Shown here one piece after another: positions 38,990 through 49,322 of a DNA stretch of 64,000 bases (positions are counted from its first letter, which is position 1; every line of letters begins with the position of its first letter). The position numbers and the translations under genes are program-made. The stretch covers positions 1 to 64,000 of the forward strand of contig CAUJCU010000009.1 in the NCBI GenBank assembly GCA_963169745.1, written 5' to 3'. This stretch comes from Bacteroidota bacterium (GTDB lineage: Bacteria > Bacteroidota > Bacteroidia > UBA4408). The notes under the pieces were generated by a model that saw nothing but the letters and a program-made list of their open reading frames with translations, searched no databases and was not told the DNA's origin.

Positions 38990-40978
38990 ATGTGTGGCAT
39001 TGGGGGAATTGTCAGATTCAACAATACAGTTAAAAACATAAAAGGGGCTGCTCAAATACTTAACGCTAATATAGCACATCGGGGGCCTGATGGCGAGGGG
39101 TATTTCTTTTACAATCAAAGCCAAGCAATACCCGCATACAGCAAACATACCCCTCAGTTGTGCATTCAAAACCGGCTCGATTATGGAGCTGTTAAGTCAA
39201 TTGATGAATTGCATGATGATTTTGATTTGGTGCTCCTTCATCGCAGGCTGGCCATTATTGACTTGAATGCCAGTGGACACCAACCCATGTGCATTGACAA
39301 TGGGAAACTCTGGATAAGTTACAATGGCGAGATATACAATTACAAAGAAATACGCAAAGAGCTCGAACTTAAAGGCTGTATTTTTGTTTCAGAAAGTGAT
39401 ACTGAAGTAATTTTGTATGCCTACAAAATATGGGGAAAGAACTGCCTGCATAAGTTTAACGGAATGTGGGCTTTTGTTATTTTTGATACAGAAAAAAAAA
39501 TGCTTTTTGGAGCCCGAGACCGTTTCGGTGTAAAACCCTTTTACTTTTATAAAGATAAAAATATTTTTTCCTTTGCCTCAGAACAAAAGGCTTTGGTAAA
39601 AATGCCATTTATTCAAACAGCGATTCGGCCCGAAGCGGTATATGACTATTTTGTAAAAGGAGAAATAGAGTATGAACCTTTAAGTTTTTTTAAACATATT
39701 GTAGAGCTTTTCCCGGCCCACTATTTTGAACTATACACGAATACCGGAAATTTTAATATAGAGCGGTATTATGTGCTTCAAACCCATAATGAATTAGAGG
39801 CTTTTGATGAAGAAAATTTTGCACAATCAAAAAACGAAGTTGGGACTTTGCTTAAAGAGGCGGTAAAAATTAGGCTTCGTTCCGATGTTTCAGTAGGAGC
39901 CTGTTTGAGCGGTGGAATTGACAGCAGTGCAATTGTAGCTTTAGTTGATCAACTCTATAAAGAGGAAGGACAAAATGAAAAGATAAAACTTTTCACAGCA
40001 GCATTTCATGACCCTACTGTTGATGAAAGCACTTATGCAGCCCGTGCGGCTGAAAACACAAACAGTACATTTTATAAAGTTTTTCCACAGGCTACTGACT
40101 TAGTAAATGATTTAGAAAGCTTAATTTATAGTCAAGATGTTCCAATTTGGAGCACCAGTACTTATGCTCAATTTCGGGTTATGCAAAAAGCAAAGGAAAG
40201 TGGAATTAAAGTTGTACTCGATGGGCAAGGAGGCGATGAACTTTTTGCAGGATACCACTCCTATTATTATAATTATTGGGCACAACTCCTGTCTAACTAT
40301 AAATGGCTTCGCTTGCATCGTGAAATGAAAGAATTTTTGCCTTGGTATAAACGCTATTCGTTTTTTATAAAACAGCATTTGCGCTTTTCAACCATACATA
40401 AACTTCCTACTTTTATTCAATACCAAATAAATAGAAATTACTTTGGTGATTTTTATTACCTGAATCCTATTTTTTTAAACGATTATAGAAGCCGAATTGC
40501 CACTCGTGAAGTTCCTGGTAATCTAAATCAAATGTTACATCAAGAATTTACCAATACCCGCCTTAAATCGTATTTAAAGTGCGAAGACAGATGCAGTATG
40601 TGGCATGGTGTAGAATCTCGCACCCCTTTTGCAGATGATATTAACTTAATAAATTATGTTTTTAAATTACCGGCCGGGTATAAAATAAAAAACGGCATCA
40701 GTAAATATATATTACGAGAATCGTTACGGGGCTTGGTGCCTGATATCATTTTAAATCGAAAAGACAAAATGGGCTTTGCCACCCCAAACTCGCAATGGAT
40801 AAGAGAAATTAAAGATGCAGTAAGGCCTTATTTTACCAATGATTTAAAAGATTTTATGGATATGGAAAAGGTAAACCGTGATTTCAATCAGATGTTAAGC
40901 TCCAATTTAGATTATAATGACACACGCACGTTTAAATTTATTGCATTTGCTGTTTGGAAAAAAGTTTATGGTCTGTAA
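38990..40978 (+). CDS. asnB: Asparagine synthase (glutamine-hydrolysing)
   Basis: MCGIGG N-terminal Cys2; IAHRGPDGEGYF; SGGIDSSAIVAL; DGQGGDELFAGY. Confidence 0.95.
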   Translation: MCGIGGIVRFNNTVKNIKGAAQILNANIAHRGPDGEGYFFYNQSQAIPAYSKHTPQLCIQNRLDYGAVKSIDELHDDFDLVLLHRRLAIIDLNASGHQPMCIDNGKLWISYNGEIYNYKEIRKELELKGCIFVSESDTEVILYAYKIWGKNCLHKFNGMWAFVIFDTEKKMLFGARDRFGVKPFYFYKDKNIFSFASEQKALVKMPFIQTAIRPEAVYDYFVKGEIEYEPLSFFKHIVELFPAHYFELYTNTGNFNIERYYVLQTHNELEAFDEENFAQSKNEVGTLLKEAVKIRLRSDVSVGACLSGGIDSSAIVALVDQLYKEEGQNEKIKLFTAAFHDPTVDESTYAARAAENTNSTFYKVFPQATDLVNDLESLIYSQDVPIWSTSTYAQFRVMQKAKESGIKVVLDGQGGDELFAGYHSYYYNYWAQLLSNYKWLRLHREMKEFLPWYKRYSFFIKQHLRFSTIHKLPTFIQYQINRNYFGDFYYLNPIFLNDYRSRIATREVPGNLNQMLHQEFTNTRLKSYLKCEDRCSMWHGVESRTPFADDINLINYVFKLPAGYKIKNGISKYILRESLRGLVPDIILNRKDKMGFATPNSQWIREIKDAVRPYFTNDLKDFMDMEKVNRDFNQMLSSNLDYNDTRTFKFIAFAVWKKVYGL

Positions 40979-41009
40979 AAATTAGCTCTGAATTAACCGA
41001 AAAAGGATT

Positions 41010-42278
41010 ATGAACAAACACCGGATGACCATAATAGGACTACTGTTTTTTTTGGGATTCACAATTTTCTTGACACTAAACCGACACACAAAGCATGGTA
41101 TCCAAAATTATCATAGCGAAATATGGGCTGATAAAGCAGGCTATTTTGTGTACTTACCCGCATTTTTTATTTACCATTTTCAGGCCAACGCCATGCCCGA
41201 TAGTATTGCCGTTAAAACCGGAGATGGATTTAAGTTGTATGGAGGAAAAATAATAACTAAATATCCCTGTGGAACGGCCCTTCTTTTAAGTCCTTTTTTT
41301 GCAGTTGCACACCTCCTTTCTACTCCTTTAGGGTATAGTAGTGATGGTTTTTCTATACCTTACCATAAAGCCATTGATATAGCTGCTGTACTATACACCT
41401 TTTTGGCTTTACTGTTACTTTATAAGTTTTTGGTGAGATGTGTTTCAGCCCGGTCTGCATTTCAATGTACTATGGTGTTGTATCTTGGAACCAATGTTTT
41501 TTATTACTCTATTTTTGAAACAGGCATGTCACACATATATTCCTTTTTTCTGTTTTCGTTATATCTCTATTTAGGACCTTTTGCCTTAAACTCATCACAA
41601 AATAGAGTTTATCCTATCCTTTTAGGCTTAGTTGCCGGACTTATTATTTTGGTGCGTCCGGCTAATATTTTGTTTCTCCCGCTTCTTTTTGTATTTAATT
41701 CTTATCCCATTGCCTATTTGAAATCTCAGTACAAAAGCCTTTTCTTAATGTTATTAACGGCTGTGCTTACTACTTTACCACAACTTTTGTACTGGCATTA
41801 TGCACATCAGTCATATCTTTTTTATAGCTATGGAAACGAAGGTTTTACACATATTTTTGCACCTAAGTTTCTGCCTTTATGGTTTGCTCCAAATAATGGT
41901 CTTTTTGTTTACACACCTATAGTACTGCTTGTTTTAGCTGCCCTGCTTTATATGTTTAAAATAAATAAAACACAAAGTGTTCTACTAGGCTTATTTTTTA
42001 TGGGCATTTCGTGGTTTTTCGCAGCATGGCACGATTGGACCTACGGTTGCTCCTATGGCTCGCGCCCTTATGTAGAGTATTTTGCTGTTTTTACACTCCC
42101 TTTGGCTTATTTTTTTGAGATTAAAAAAACAACTTTTTCAAACATCCTGCTTTGGACTTTTATTATTGTTTGTATCGTTATAAATCAAAAAATCATGTTC
42201 ACTTATGATGGCTGCTGGTACCATTCCAATTGGGATTGGCAAGGATACTTGCAGCTCTTGACAGGGCCTACAAAATAA
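41010..42278 (+). CDS. Polytopic membrane protein, GT-C glycosyltransferase-like
   Basis: WADKAGYFVYLPAFFIYHF; PNNGLFVYTP; paralogous to 13488..15347. Confidence 0.6.
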   Translation: MNKHRMTIIGLLFFLGFTIFLTLNRHTKHGIQNYHSEIWADKAGYFVYLPAFFIYHFQANAMPDSIAVKTGDGFKLYGGKIITKYPCGTALLLSPFFAVAHLLSTPLGYSSDGFSIPYHKAIDIAAVLYTFLALLLLYKFLVRCVSARSAFQCTMVLYLGTNVFYYSIFETGMSHIYSFFLFSLYLYLGPFALNSSQNRVYPILLGLVAGLIILVRPANILFLPLLFVFNSYPIAYLKSQYKSLFLMLLTAVLTTLPQLLYWHYAHQSYLFYSYGNEGFTHIFAPKFLPLWFAPNNGLFVYTPIVLLVLAALLYMFKINKTQSVLLGLFFMGISWFFAAWHDWTYGCSYGSRPYVEYFAVFTLPLAYFFEIKKTTFSNILLWTFIIVCIVINQKIMFTYDGCWYHSNWDWQGYLQLLTGPTK

Positions 42279-42283
42279 ATTTG

Positions 42284-43240
42284 TTAAGTTGAGGAAAAAA
42301 GAGATTCTACAAAAGCAGTCTTATTAAAGACTTGCAAATCTTCCATCTTTTCGCCTATCCCAATATATTTAACAGGTATTTTAAACTCGTCTGATATACC
42401 AATAGCAACTCCTCCTTTGGCGGTTCCATCCAATTTCGTTAAGGCTAAGGCATTTACCTCGGTTGCTGCAGTAAACTGGCGGCATTGCTCTATCGCATTT
42501 TGCCCTGTTGAGGCGTCTAAAACTAAAAGAATTTCATGGGGCGCATCGGGAACTACTTTTTGCATAACCTTTTTTATTTTGGTAAGCTCGTTCATTAGGT
42601 TTATTTTATTGTGCAAACGGCCTGCAGTATCAATAATAACCACATCAGCTTCGCGCGAAACCCCGGCACTCAAAGCGTCATAGGCTACCGAAGCGGGGTC
42701 GGCACCCATACCTTGTTGTATTAAGTCAACTTCAGTACGCTTGCTCCAAATTTCAATTTGATCAACTGCAGCAGCTCTAAAAGTATCAGCAGCACCAAGC
42801 AAAACCCTTTTTCCAGATTTTTTAAACTGATAAGCCAATTTCCCAATAGTGGTTGTTTTACCCACTCCGTTTACACCTACAACCATTATAACGTATGGCT
42901 TACTCTTTAAAGGAGCTGAAAAATCAGCAACTTCAAGGGTATTATTTTCAGTAAGCAAGTTGGAAACTTCGGCCTTAAGAATATTTTGAAGCTCTGCTGT
43001 ACTCACATATTTATCACGGGCAACACGAGCTTCAATGCGCTCTATTATTTTTAAAGTAGTATGAACACCAACATCCGAACTAATCAACACTTCTTCTAAA
43101 TTGTCAAGAATTTCGGCATCTACAGTTGATTTTCCGACTATAGCCTTGGTAATTTTTGAAAAGAAGCTCTCTTTTGTTTTGGCCAAACCCTGATCTAGGC
43201 TTTCTTTTTTATCTTTTGAAAAGAAATTAAAAATACCCAT
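42284..43240 (-). CDS. ftsY: Signal recognition particle receptor FtsY
   Basis: MGIFNFFSKDKKES start; GVNGVGKTTTIGKLAY; AADTFRAAAVDQ; DTAGRLHNK; TKLDGTAKGG. Confidence 0.96.
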   Translation of the reverse strand: MGIFNFFSKDKKESLDQGLAKTKESFFSKITKAIVGKSTVDAEILDNLEEVLISSDVGVHTTLKIIERIEARVARDKYVSTAELQNILKAEVSNLLTENNTLEVADFSAPLKSKPYVIMVVGVNGVGKTTTIGKLAYQFKKSGKRVLLGAADTFRAAAVDQIEIWSKRTEVDLIQQGMGADPASVAYDALSAGVSREADVVIIDTAGRLHNKINLMNELTKIKKVMQKVVPDAPHEILLVLDASTGQNAIEQCRQFTAATEVNALALTKLDGTAKGGVAIGISDEFKIPVKYIGIGEKMEDLQVFNKTAFVESLFSST

Positions 43241-43281
43241 AAATTTGTTAAAGTTAACAGTAGAAAATTTGAAACTGCAAG

Positions 43282-43325
43282 ATAATAAAAAAGCCTCTTT
43301 CAATTTGAAAGAAGCTTTTTATTAT
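43282..43325. terminator. Terminator hairpin downstream of the rpmB-rpmG-DUF4295 group
   Basis: ATAATAAAAAAGCCTCTTTCAA/TTGAAAGAAGCTTTTTATTAT. Confidence 0.75.
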
Positions 43326-43341
43326 TTAATATATTGATTCT

Positions 43342-43494
43342 TTATTTAGAGAAAAAATCTTTAACGTGGTCGTTGTGTACAATTTCCTCTTTGAAACTGT
43401 ATGCACCTGTTTTTGGCGATTTGGCCATTTTAATAACCTTTGTAAAGTTATTTCCTTTTCCTGTTTTAAGTGTTGCCACTACTTTCTTTGCCAT
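43342..43494 (-). CDS. DUF4295 family small protein (50 aa), absent from the ORF track
   Basis: Reverse translation MAKKVVATLKTGKGNNFTKVIKMAKSPKTGAYSFKEEIVHNDHVKDFFSK; located beside rpmG/rpmB. Confidence 0.85.
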   Translation of the reverse strand: MAKKVVATLKTGKGNNFTKVIKMAKSPKTGAYSFKEEIVHNDHVKDFFSK

Positions 43495-43518
43495 GGGTCA
43501 AATATAGTTTAAGGATTA

Positions 43519-43701
43519 TTATTTAATTTCTTTGTGAACTGTTTTCTTTTTCAGAATAGAGTTGTATTTTTTTAATTCCAAACGCTCCGGAGTGTTTTTC
43601 TTGTTTTTAGTAGTGATATAACGACTGGTTCCGGGCATACCGCTGGCTTTATGTTCGGTGCACTCCATAATTACCTGAATTCTGTTTCCTTTTTTTGCCA
43701 T
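43519..43701 (-). CDS. rpmG: 50S ribosomal protein L33
   Basis: [47 protein letters not shown]. Confidence 0.96.
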   Translation of the reverse strand: MAKKGNRIQVIMECTEHKASGMPGTSRYITTKNKKNTPERLELKKYNSILKKKTVHKEIK

Positions 43702-43730
43702 GATTTTAAAATACTGCTGTGTGGTAAATA

Positions 43731-43967
43731 TTACTTTAAATAACCATTTTTATATACCTCGTCAATACAAGCACTAATTCCTTTTTTATGAATCGTTTTT
43801 AATGCCGATGTAGATACTTTTAAGGTAATCCATTCATTTTCTTCAGGTACAAAAAACTTTTTTACCTGTAAATTCGGTTTAAATAAACGTTTTGTCTTCC
43901 TGTTTGAAAAAGATACATGATTTCCTACTATGGCCTTTTTCCCTGTTAAATCGCAAATTCTTGACAT
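43731..43967 (-). CDS. rpmB: 50S ribosomal protein L28
   Basis: [34 protein letters not shown]; internal start preferred over the 44000 ORF start. Confidence 0.95.
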   Translation of the reverse strand: MSRICDLTGKKAIVGNHVSFSNRKTKRLFKPNLQVKKFFVPEENEWITLKVSTSALKTIHKKGISACIDEVYKNGYLK

Positions 43968-44124
43968 GACTTTTCTTAGTATTTTGAAAATGGAGTGCAA
44001 ATAACAGAGTTTTTTTTGATTTTACCAAAATTATTTTAAATATTTCCGAATTAAAGTAACTTTGGGCTTGTTTAATGGCCATATAAACCATAGTCATAAC
44101 TCAATTTTGTTGCGTATTGATAGC

Positions 44125-44565
44125 ATGAATTTACCCGAGCCCAATTTAAAATTAAAACAGCAAAAAGGACAAACCTATGTATTTGACCCGATACGCAAAA
44201 AATGGCTTATTTTAACTCCCGAAGAGCACGTTAGGCAAACGCTTATTTATTTTTTGGTACATTATAAAAGTTATCCCGCATCACTAATAAGTTTAGAGCA
44301 AGGACATCGCTTTAACCGATTAAAAAAACGAACCGATATAGTCATCTATAACCGCTTGGGGGTGCCCATAATGCTGCTGGAGTGCAAAGCATCTCATGTT
44401 CCCTTAACTCAAAAAGTAGTTGAACAGGTAAGTGTTTACAATCAAAGTATAGGAGCTAAGTACTTATGCATCAGCAACGGAGTTACGCATTACTGTTGGT
44501 ACTTTGATCGGGAAAAGAGCAAGTTTGTGTTTTTGCAAGAGCTCCCTGACTGGGAAAGTTTGTAA
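44125..44565 (+). CDS. Stand-alone HsdR N-terminal-like (type I restriction R N-term) domain protein
   Basis: FDPIRKKWLILTPEEHVRQTLIYFLV...RTDIVIYNRLGVPIMLLECKA nuclease-type motif. Confidence 0.85.
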   Translation: MNLPEPNLKLKQQKGQTYVFDPIRKKWLILTPEEHVRQTLIYFLVHYKSYPASLISLEQGHRFNRLKKRTDIVIYNRLGVPIMLLECKASHVPLTQKVVEQVSVYNQSIGAKYLCISNGVTHYCWYFDREKSKFVFLQELPDWESL

Positions 44566-44619
44566 AAAAATAATTTTGAAAAACTTGATGAATCCAAGCC
44601 TTCCAAATTGAGAAATCAA

Positions 44620-44651
44620 TTTGCATTTCTACCTCAAAAAGCATACATTTG
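44620..44651 (+). promoter_or_regulatory. Bacteroidota promoter for ahcY: TTTG-N20-TACATTTG
   Basis: TTTG 44620-44623, TAnnTTTG 44644-44651. Confidence 0.65.
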
Positions 44652-44698
44652 CAGTCCTTTTTTAAGGAAAAACTGTAATTTAATCAAAAATTAATACA

Positions 44699-46018
44699 AT
44701 GAACAACGTAAAAACAAGTTCCGCAGAAAAGTTTAAAGTAAAAGATATTTCTTTAGCCAACTGGGGTAGAAAAGAAATTAATTTAGCCGAAGCGGAAATG
44801 CCGGGCCTGATGTCAATTCGTGCCGAATATGGAGATAAAAAACCCCTAAAAGGAGCCCGTATAGCAGGATGCTTACACATGACTATTCAAACGGCAGTAT
44901 TAATTGAAACACTAACGCATTTAGGTGCTGAGGTTTCATGGTCGTCATGCAACATTTTCTCAACTCAGGATCATGCCGCTGCTGCAATTGCTGCTGCCGG
45001 TATTCCGGTGTACGCCTGGAAAGGTATGAACGAGCAGGAATTTGATTGGTGCATTGAACAAACCTTATTTGCCTTTACTGATGGACAACCTTTGAATATG
45101 ATTTTGGATGACGGTGGAGACTTAACCAATATGGTTTTTGATCGCTTCCCTGAATTAGTTAAAGATATTAGAGGCCTTTCGGAAGAAACCACTACAGGTG
45201 TACATCGTTTATATGAACGCATGAAAAATGGGACATTACCTATTCCGGCTATTAACGTAAATGATTCAGTAACCAAATCAAAATTTGATAATAAATACGG
45301 CTGCCGCGAATCATTGGTTGATGCCATCAGAAGAGCTACGGATATTATGCTTGCCGGAAAAGTTGCTGTAGTTGCCGGATATGGCGATGTAGGGAAAGGC
45401 TCAGCACAATCATTAAGCAGCCAGGGAGTACGTGTTATTGTTACCGAAATTGACCCAATTTGTGCTTTACAGGCAGCTATGGACGGTTATCAAGTAATGA
45501 AAATGGATCATGCAGTAAAACAGGCAGACATTATTGTTACAGCAACCGGAAACAAAAGCATTATTGTTGACCGCCATTTCAAAAGCATGAAACATAATGC
45601 TATTGTATGTAATATCGGCCATTTTGACAATGAAATTGATATGGCTTGGTTAAACAAAAACTACGGAAAGACTAAAGATGTGATTAAACCACAAGTTGAT
45701 AAATACACCCTTGATGGAAAAGATATTTTGGTTCTTGCCGAAGGCCGCTTGGTTAATTTAGGTTGTGCTACGGGCCATCCATCATTTGTAATGAGCAACT
45801 CCTTTAGTAATCAAACTTTGGCTCAGTTAGAACTTTGGCATCATTCCAAAGAGTATAAAAATCAAGTTTATACCTTACCTAAACATTTAGATGAAAAAGT
45901 AGCTTCATTGCACTTGAGCAAAATAGGTTGTGAATTAGACACCCTTTCGCAGGAACAAGCCGATTATATTGGAGTAACCGTAAAAGGGCCATTCAAATCA
46001 GATATGTATAGATATTAA
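44699..46018 (+). CDS. ahcY: Adenosylhomocysteinase
   Basis: [52 protein letters not shown] terminus. Confidence 0.97.
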   Translation: MNNVKTSSAEKFKVKDISLANWGRKEINLAEAEMPGLMSIRAEYGDKKPLKGARIAGCLHMTIQTAVLIETLTHLGAEVSWSSCNIFSTQDHAAAAIAAAGIPVYAWKGMNEQEFDWCIEQTLFAFTDGQPLNMILDDGGDLTNMVFDRFPELVKDIRGLSEETTTGVHRLYERMKNGTLPIPAINVNDSVTKSKFDNKYGCRESLVDAIRRATDIMLAGKVAVVAGYGDVGKGSAQSLSSQGVRVIVTEIDPICALQAAMDGYQVMKMDHAVKQADIIVTATGNKSIIVDRHFKSMKHNAIVCNIGHFDNEIDMAWLNKNYGKTKDVIKPQVDKYTLDGKDILVLAEGRLVNLGCATGHPSFVMSNSFSNQTLAQLELWHHSKEYKNQVYTLPKHLDEKVASLHLSKIGCELDTLSQEQADYIGVTVKGPFKSDMYRY

Positions 46019-46041
46019 CAGAACTTGTTTGACTTTTATTT

Positions 46042-46080
46042 AAAAATCTCTGTTTTATTTCAAAACAGAGATTTTTTTTT
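46042..46080 (+). terminator. Intrinsic terminator of ahcY
   Basis: AAAAATCTCTGTTTT-ATTTC-AAAACAGAGATTTTT plus T run. Confidence 0.9.
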
Positions 46081-46209
46081 CAAACAATCTTGTTTTCTAT
46101 TTTCACCCATCAGTAACACCCATAAAACTCGAAAAGGTTAAAACCTAAGCAATGACTTTGCATCCAAAATAAACAAAACCCACATTTTTATACTAATATT
46201 GCTTCATAA

Positions 46210-47256
46210 ATGAATAAGCAATTGATTACAGCAACTTTACAAAACGATATATTACTAAGGGCAGCTCGTGGAGAAAAAACCGAGAGAGTTCCCGTATGGC
46301 TTATGCGACAAGCCGGACGCGTATTACCTGAATACCGCGCTGTACGAAAACAAATGGGCAGCTTCAAAGACTTGCTGAAGACCCCCGAATTTGCCTGTGA
46401 AGTTACTTTGCAACCAGTAGATATTTTAGGGGTAGATGCAGCCATTATTTTTTCAGACATACTCGTAATCCCCGAAGCTATGGGGCTTAATTACGAAATG
46501 ATAGAAAGTAAAGGGCCTTTGTTTGAAAAAACAATTAAAAACAAACACGATATTGAGGCACTGCAAATAACACAAGCTAATGACTTGGCTTATGTTATAC
46601 AGGCTATAAAGCTTACTAAGAGGGCCTTAAATAACCGTGTTCCACTTATAGGTTTTGCCGGTGCTCCATGGACAATTTTTGCCTATATGATTGAAGGAAG
46701 TGGCTCTAAAACATTTGCCCAAGCTAAAAAATTTTTATACACCCAACCTGAATGGGCCCATCTGCTTTTAGACAAAATTACCCAAAGTACCATTCACTAT
46801 TTACAAGCACAGGTTGCTGCAGGTGTCAACTTGCTTCAAATTTTTGACAGTTGGGCGGGAATTTTATCACCACAGCAATACACAAGCTTTTCCTTACCCT
46901 ATTTAAAACGAATTTGCGATGCTATACCGCAAGTTCCCATAACACTTTTTGCAAAAGGAGCTTTTTTTGCCCGCCAGCAATTAAGTGAATTAAACTGTGC
47001 GGTAATTGGTCTTGACTGGAATATGGATATTGCAGAAAGTAGGGCTATGATTGGGCCTGATAAAACCCTTCAAGGAAATATGGACCCCTGTTTGCTTTAT
47101 GCCGATTACAACACAATTAAGACTGAAACAATAAAAATGCTTCAACAGTTTGGAGGGCATAAGCACATAGCTAATTTAGGCCATGGATTATATCCAGATA
47201 TTGAAAAAGATAAGGTAAGGTGCTTTATTGATACGGTAAAGGAATATAAAATATAA
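46210..47256 (+). CDS. hemE: Uroporphyrinogen decarboxylase
   Basis: [36 protein letters not shown]. Confidence 0.96.
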   Translation: MNKQLITATLQNDILLRAARGEKTERVPVWLMRQAGRVLPEYRAVRKQMGSFKDLLKTPEFACEVTLQPVDILGVDAAIIFSDILVIPEAMGLNYEMIESKGPLFEKTIKNKHDIEALQITQANDLAYVIQAIKLTKRALNNRVPLIGFAGAPWTIFAYMIEGSGSKTFAQAKKFLYTQPEWAHLLLDKITQSTIHYLQAQVAAGVNLLQIFDSWAGILSPQQYTSFSLPYLKRICDAIPQVPITLFAKGAFFARQQLSELNCAVIGLDWNMDIAESRAMIGPDKTLQGNMDPCLLYADYNTIKTETIKMLQQFGGHKHIANLGHGLYPDIEKDKVRCFIDTVKEYKI

Positions 47257-47262
47257 GGCAAT

Positions 47263-48276
47263 ATGGCTGTACAAACTGATTTTACAGCACTTAAAGAAAA
47301 GATAAACCAATCTTCAGGAGCTTGTTTTGTTTTATGTGATAGCAACTCGTATCAGTTCTGTTACGATATATTTTGCCAGCAAGTTGGAAAAATAATTAAT
47401 CCAATAGTAGTGAATACCGGTGAGGAGCATAAAAATATTGAAACCTGCATATTTATATGGCAAAAATTGATTGAATACGAAGCAGCAAAAGATAGTTTAC
47501 TAATTAATTTAGGAGGTGGAGCAATAAGCGATTTAGGAGCTTTTGCAGCAGCCACATACAAACGAGGAATTGCTTATATAAATGTACCTACAACATTACT
47601 GGCCATGGTAGATGCTGCAATTGGAGGAAAAAATGGGATTAATTTTAATCAATATAAAAACATAATAGGAACCATTTTACTTCCTGAATTTGTAGTTATT
47701 TATACACCGTTTCTACAAACACTGGCACCGGTTCAAATAAAAAATGGTTATGTCGAGATGTTTAAACATGCCCTATTACAAGGGGCATCAGAAACCGAGA
47801 ATTTGATAGTTGCTTGTAAAGAAACGTATAAGCCTAATTTAGAGGACATCATTAAAAGTATTTCCTTTAAAGAAAAAATTACAAGTACCGATTTGCAGGA
47901 GAAAAGTATCCGAAAAATTTTAAACTTGGGGCATACAGTAGGACATGCCATTGAGTATGCTGCGCAAAAAAATAAGCAAATCATTTTACATGGTCATGCC
48001 GTGGCTTTGGGCATTATTTCATCGTTAAAATTATCGGTATTAAAATGTGGATTTAGCCCCATTCAGTCACAAAATATTATCACTTTTTTACAGTCTCATT
48101 ACCCTACTGAATTTTGGATGAAAGCGGCAGAGAAAGAAGTTTTATCAGCTTTAATTCACGATAAGAAAAACAACCATAGACAAGTTAATATGGTGTTATT
48201 AGAAGATTTTGGTAGGCCTGTTTATAATGTAGTTTGCTCAACAGCAGAAATACAGAGCCAACTGCCATGGAACTAA
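47263..48276 (+). CDS. aroB: 3-dehydroquinate synthase
   Basis: LLINLGGGAISDLGAFAAATYKRGIAYINVPTTLLAMVDAAIGGKNGIN; NLGHTVGHAIE. Confidence 0.95.
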   Translation: MAVQTDFTALKEKINQSSGACFVLCDSNSYQFCYDIFCQQVGKIINPIVVNTGEEHKNIETCIFIWQKLIEYEAAKDSLLINLGGGAISDLGAFAAATYKRGIAYINVPTTLLAMVDAAIGGKNGINFNQYKNIIGTILLPEFVVIYTPFLQTLAPVQIKNGYVEMFKHALLQGASETENLIVACKETYKPNLEDIIKSISFKEKITSTDLQEKSIRKILNLGHTVGHAIEYAAQKNKQIILHGHAVALGIISSLKLSVLKCGFSPIQSQNIITFLQSHYPTEFWMKAAEKEVLSALIHDKKNNHRQVNMVLLEDFGRPVYNVVCSTAEIQSQLPWN

Positions 48277-48330
48277 TTTTTAACAGATTCAATTGAAGAG
48301 TTGGGTTTATATGTAATTCCAAACAAAAAG

Positions 48331-49268
48331 TGAACAAAAACCTATTACCGTTAAGTTGCATTTTTTCCAGTAAACGCGAAGCTGTGCTTCGTGTTTTTTT
48401 AATAGTTAGAGCTTTGCTCGGCTTTATAGTGCAGCAAGTTTAATTTAAAATGAGCAAGTGCAACATGCTCCATTAAAGGAAAGCGAAGCAGTGCTTCGCT
48501 TTTACGTGTGAGGGGTAAACCGCAAGTACAACTTGCGTAATTATAGAAAGCGAAGCACAGCATCGCTTTTACGTGTGAGAGGTAAACCGCAAGTATAACT
48601 TGCTCCAGTAAACGCGAAGCTGTGCTTCGTGTTTTTTAATAGTTAGAGCTTTGCTCGGCTTTATAGTGCAGCAAGTTTAATTTAAAATGAGCATGTACAA
48701 CATGCTCCATTAAAGGAAAGCGAAGTACAGCATCGCTTTTACGTGAAAGCTGAATTTATGCCACTAATGCAACTTTTGGTGTAAAGCTATTTTAGATCAA
48801 GAGAATATTCTGTTATAAACACCTTTAAGTTGCACTTTTTCCAGTAAACGCGAAGCTGTGCTTCGTGTTTTTTAATAGTTAGAGCTTTGCTCGGCTTTAT
48901 AGTGCAGCAAGTTTAATTTAAAATGAGCAAGTACAACATGCTCCATTAAAGGAAAGCGAAGTACAGCATCGCTTTTACGTGAGTGGGGTAAACCGCAAGT
49001 ACAACATGCTCCATTAAAAGAAAGCGAAGCACAGTATCGCTTTTACGTGAGTGGGGTAAGCCGCAAGTACAACATGCTCCATTAAAGGGAAGCGAAGCAC
49101 AGCATCGCTTTTACGTGTGTGGGGTAAACCGCAAGTTCAACGTGCTCCATTAAAGGAAAGCGAAGCACAGCATCGCTTTTACGTGAAAGTTGAATTTAAG
49201 CCAATAATACAACTTTTGGTGTAACCCTATTTTAGGACAAGAGAATATTCAGTTATAACCACAATAAT
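48331..49268. repeat. Structured intergenic repeat array: three long units (starts 48367, 48605, 48841) and 68-bp tandem units (48941 onward)
   Basis: Recurring ccagtaaacgcgaagctgtgcttcgtgtttttt...gcaagt.caacatgctccattaaaggaaagcgaagcacagcatcgcttttacgtg; ctccatt at 48941, 49009, 49077, 49145. Confidence 0.95.
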
Positions 49269-49322
49269 GTGCTCAGCTCAATTTTTTATGCAATGCGCAA
49301 ATATTTGGGAGAAATGGGTATA

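Noticed and set aside
44125-44565. Restriction-modification system
   Set aside because: Only a stand-alone HsdR N-terminal-like domain, with no helicase, HsdM or HsdS nearby; such orphan genes are common in Bacteroidota.
48941-49185. CRISPR array
   Set aside because: The 68-bp units are conserved across their whole length; there are no unique spacers and no cas genes in the window.
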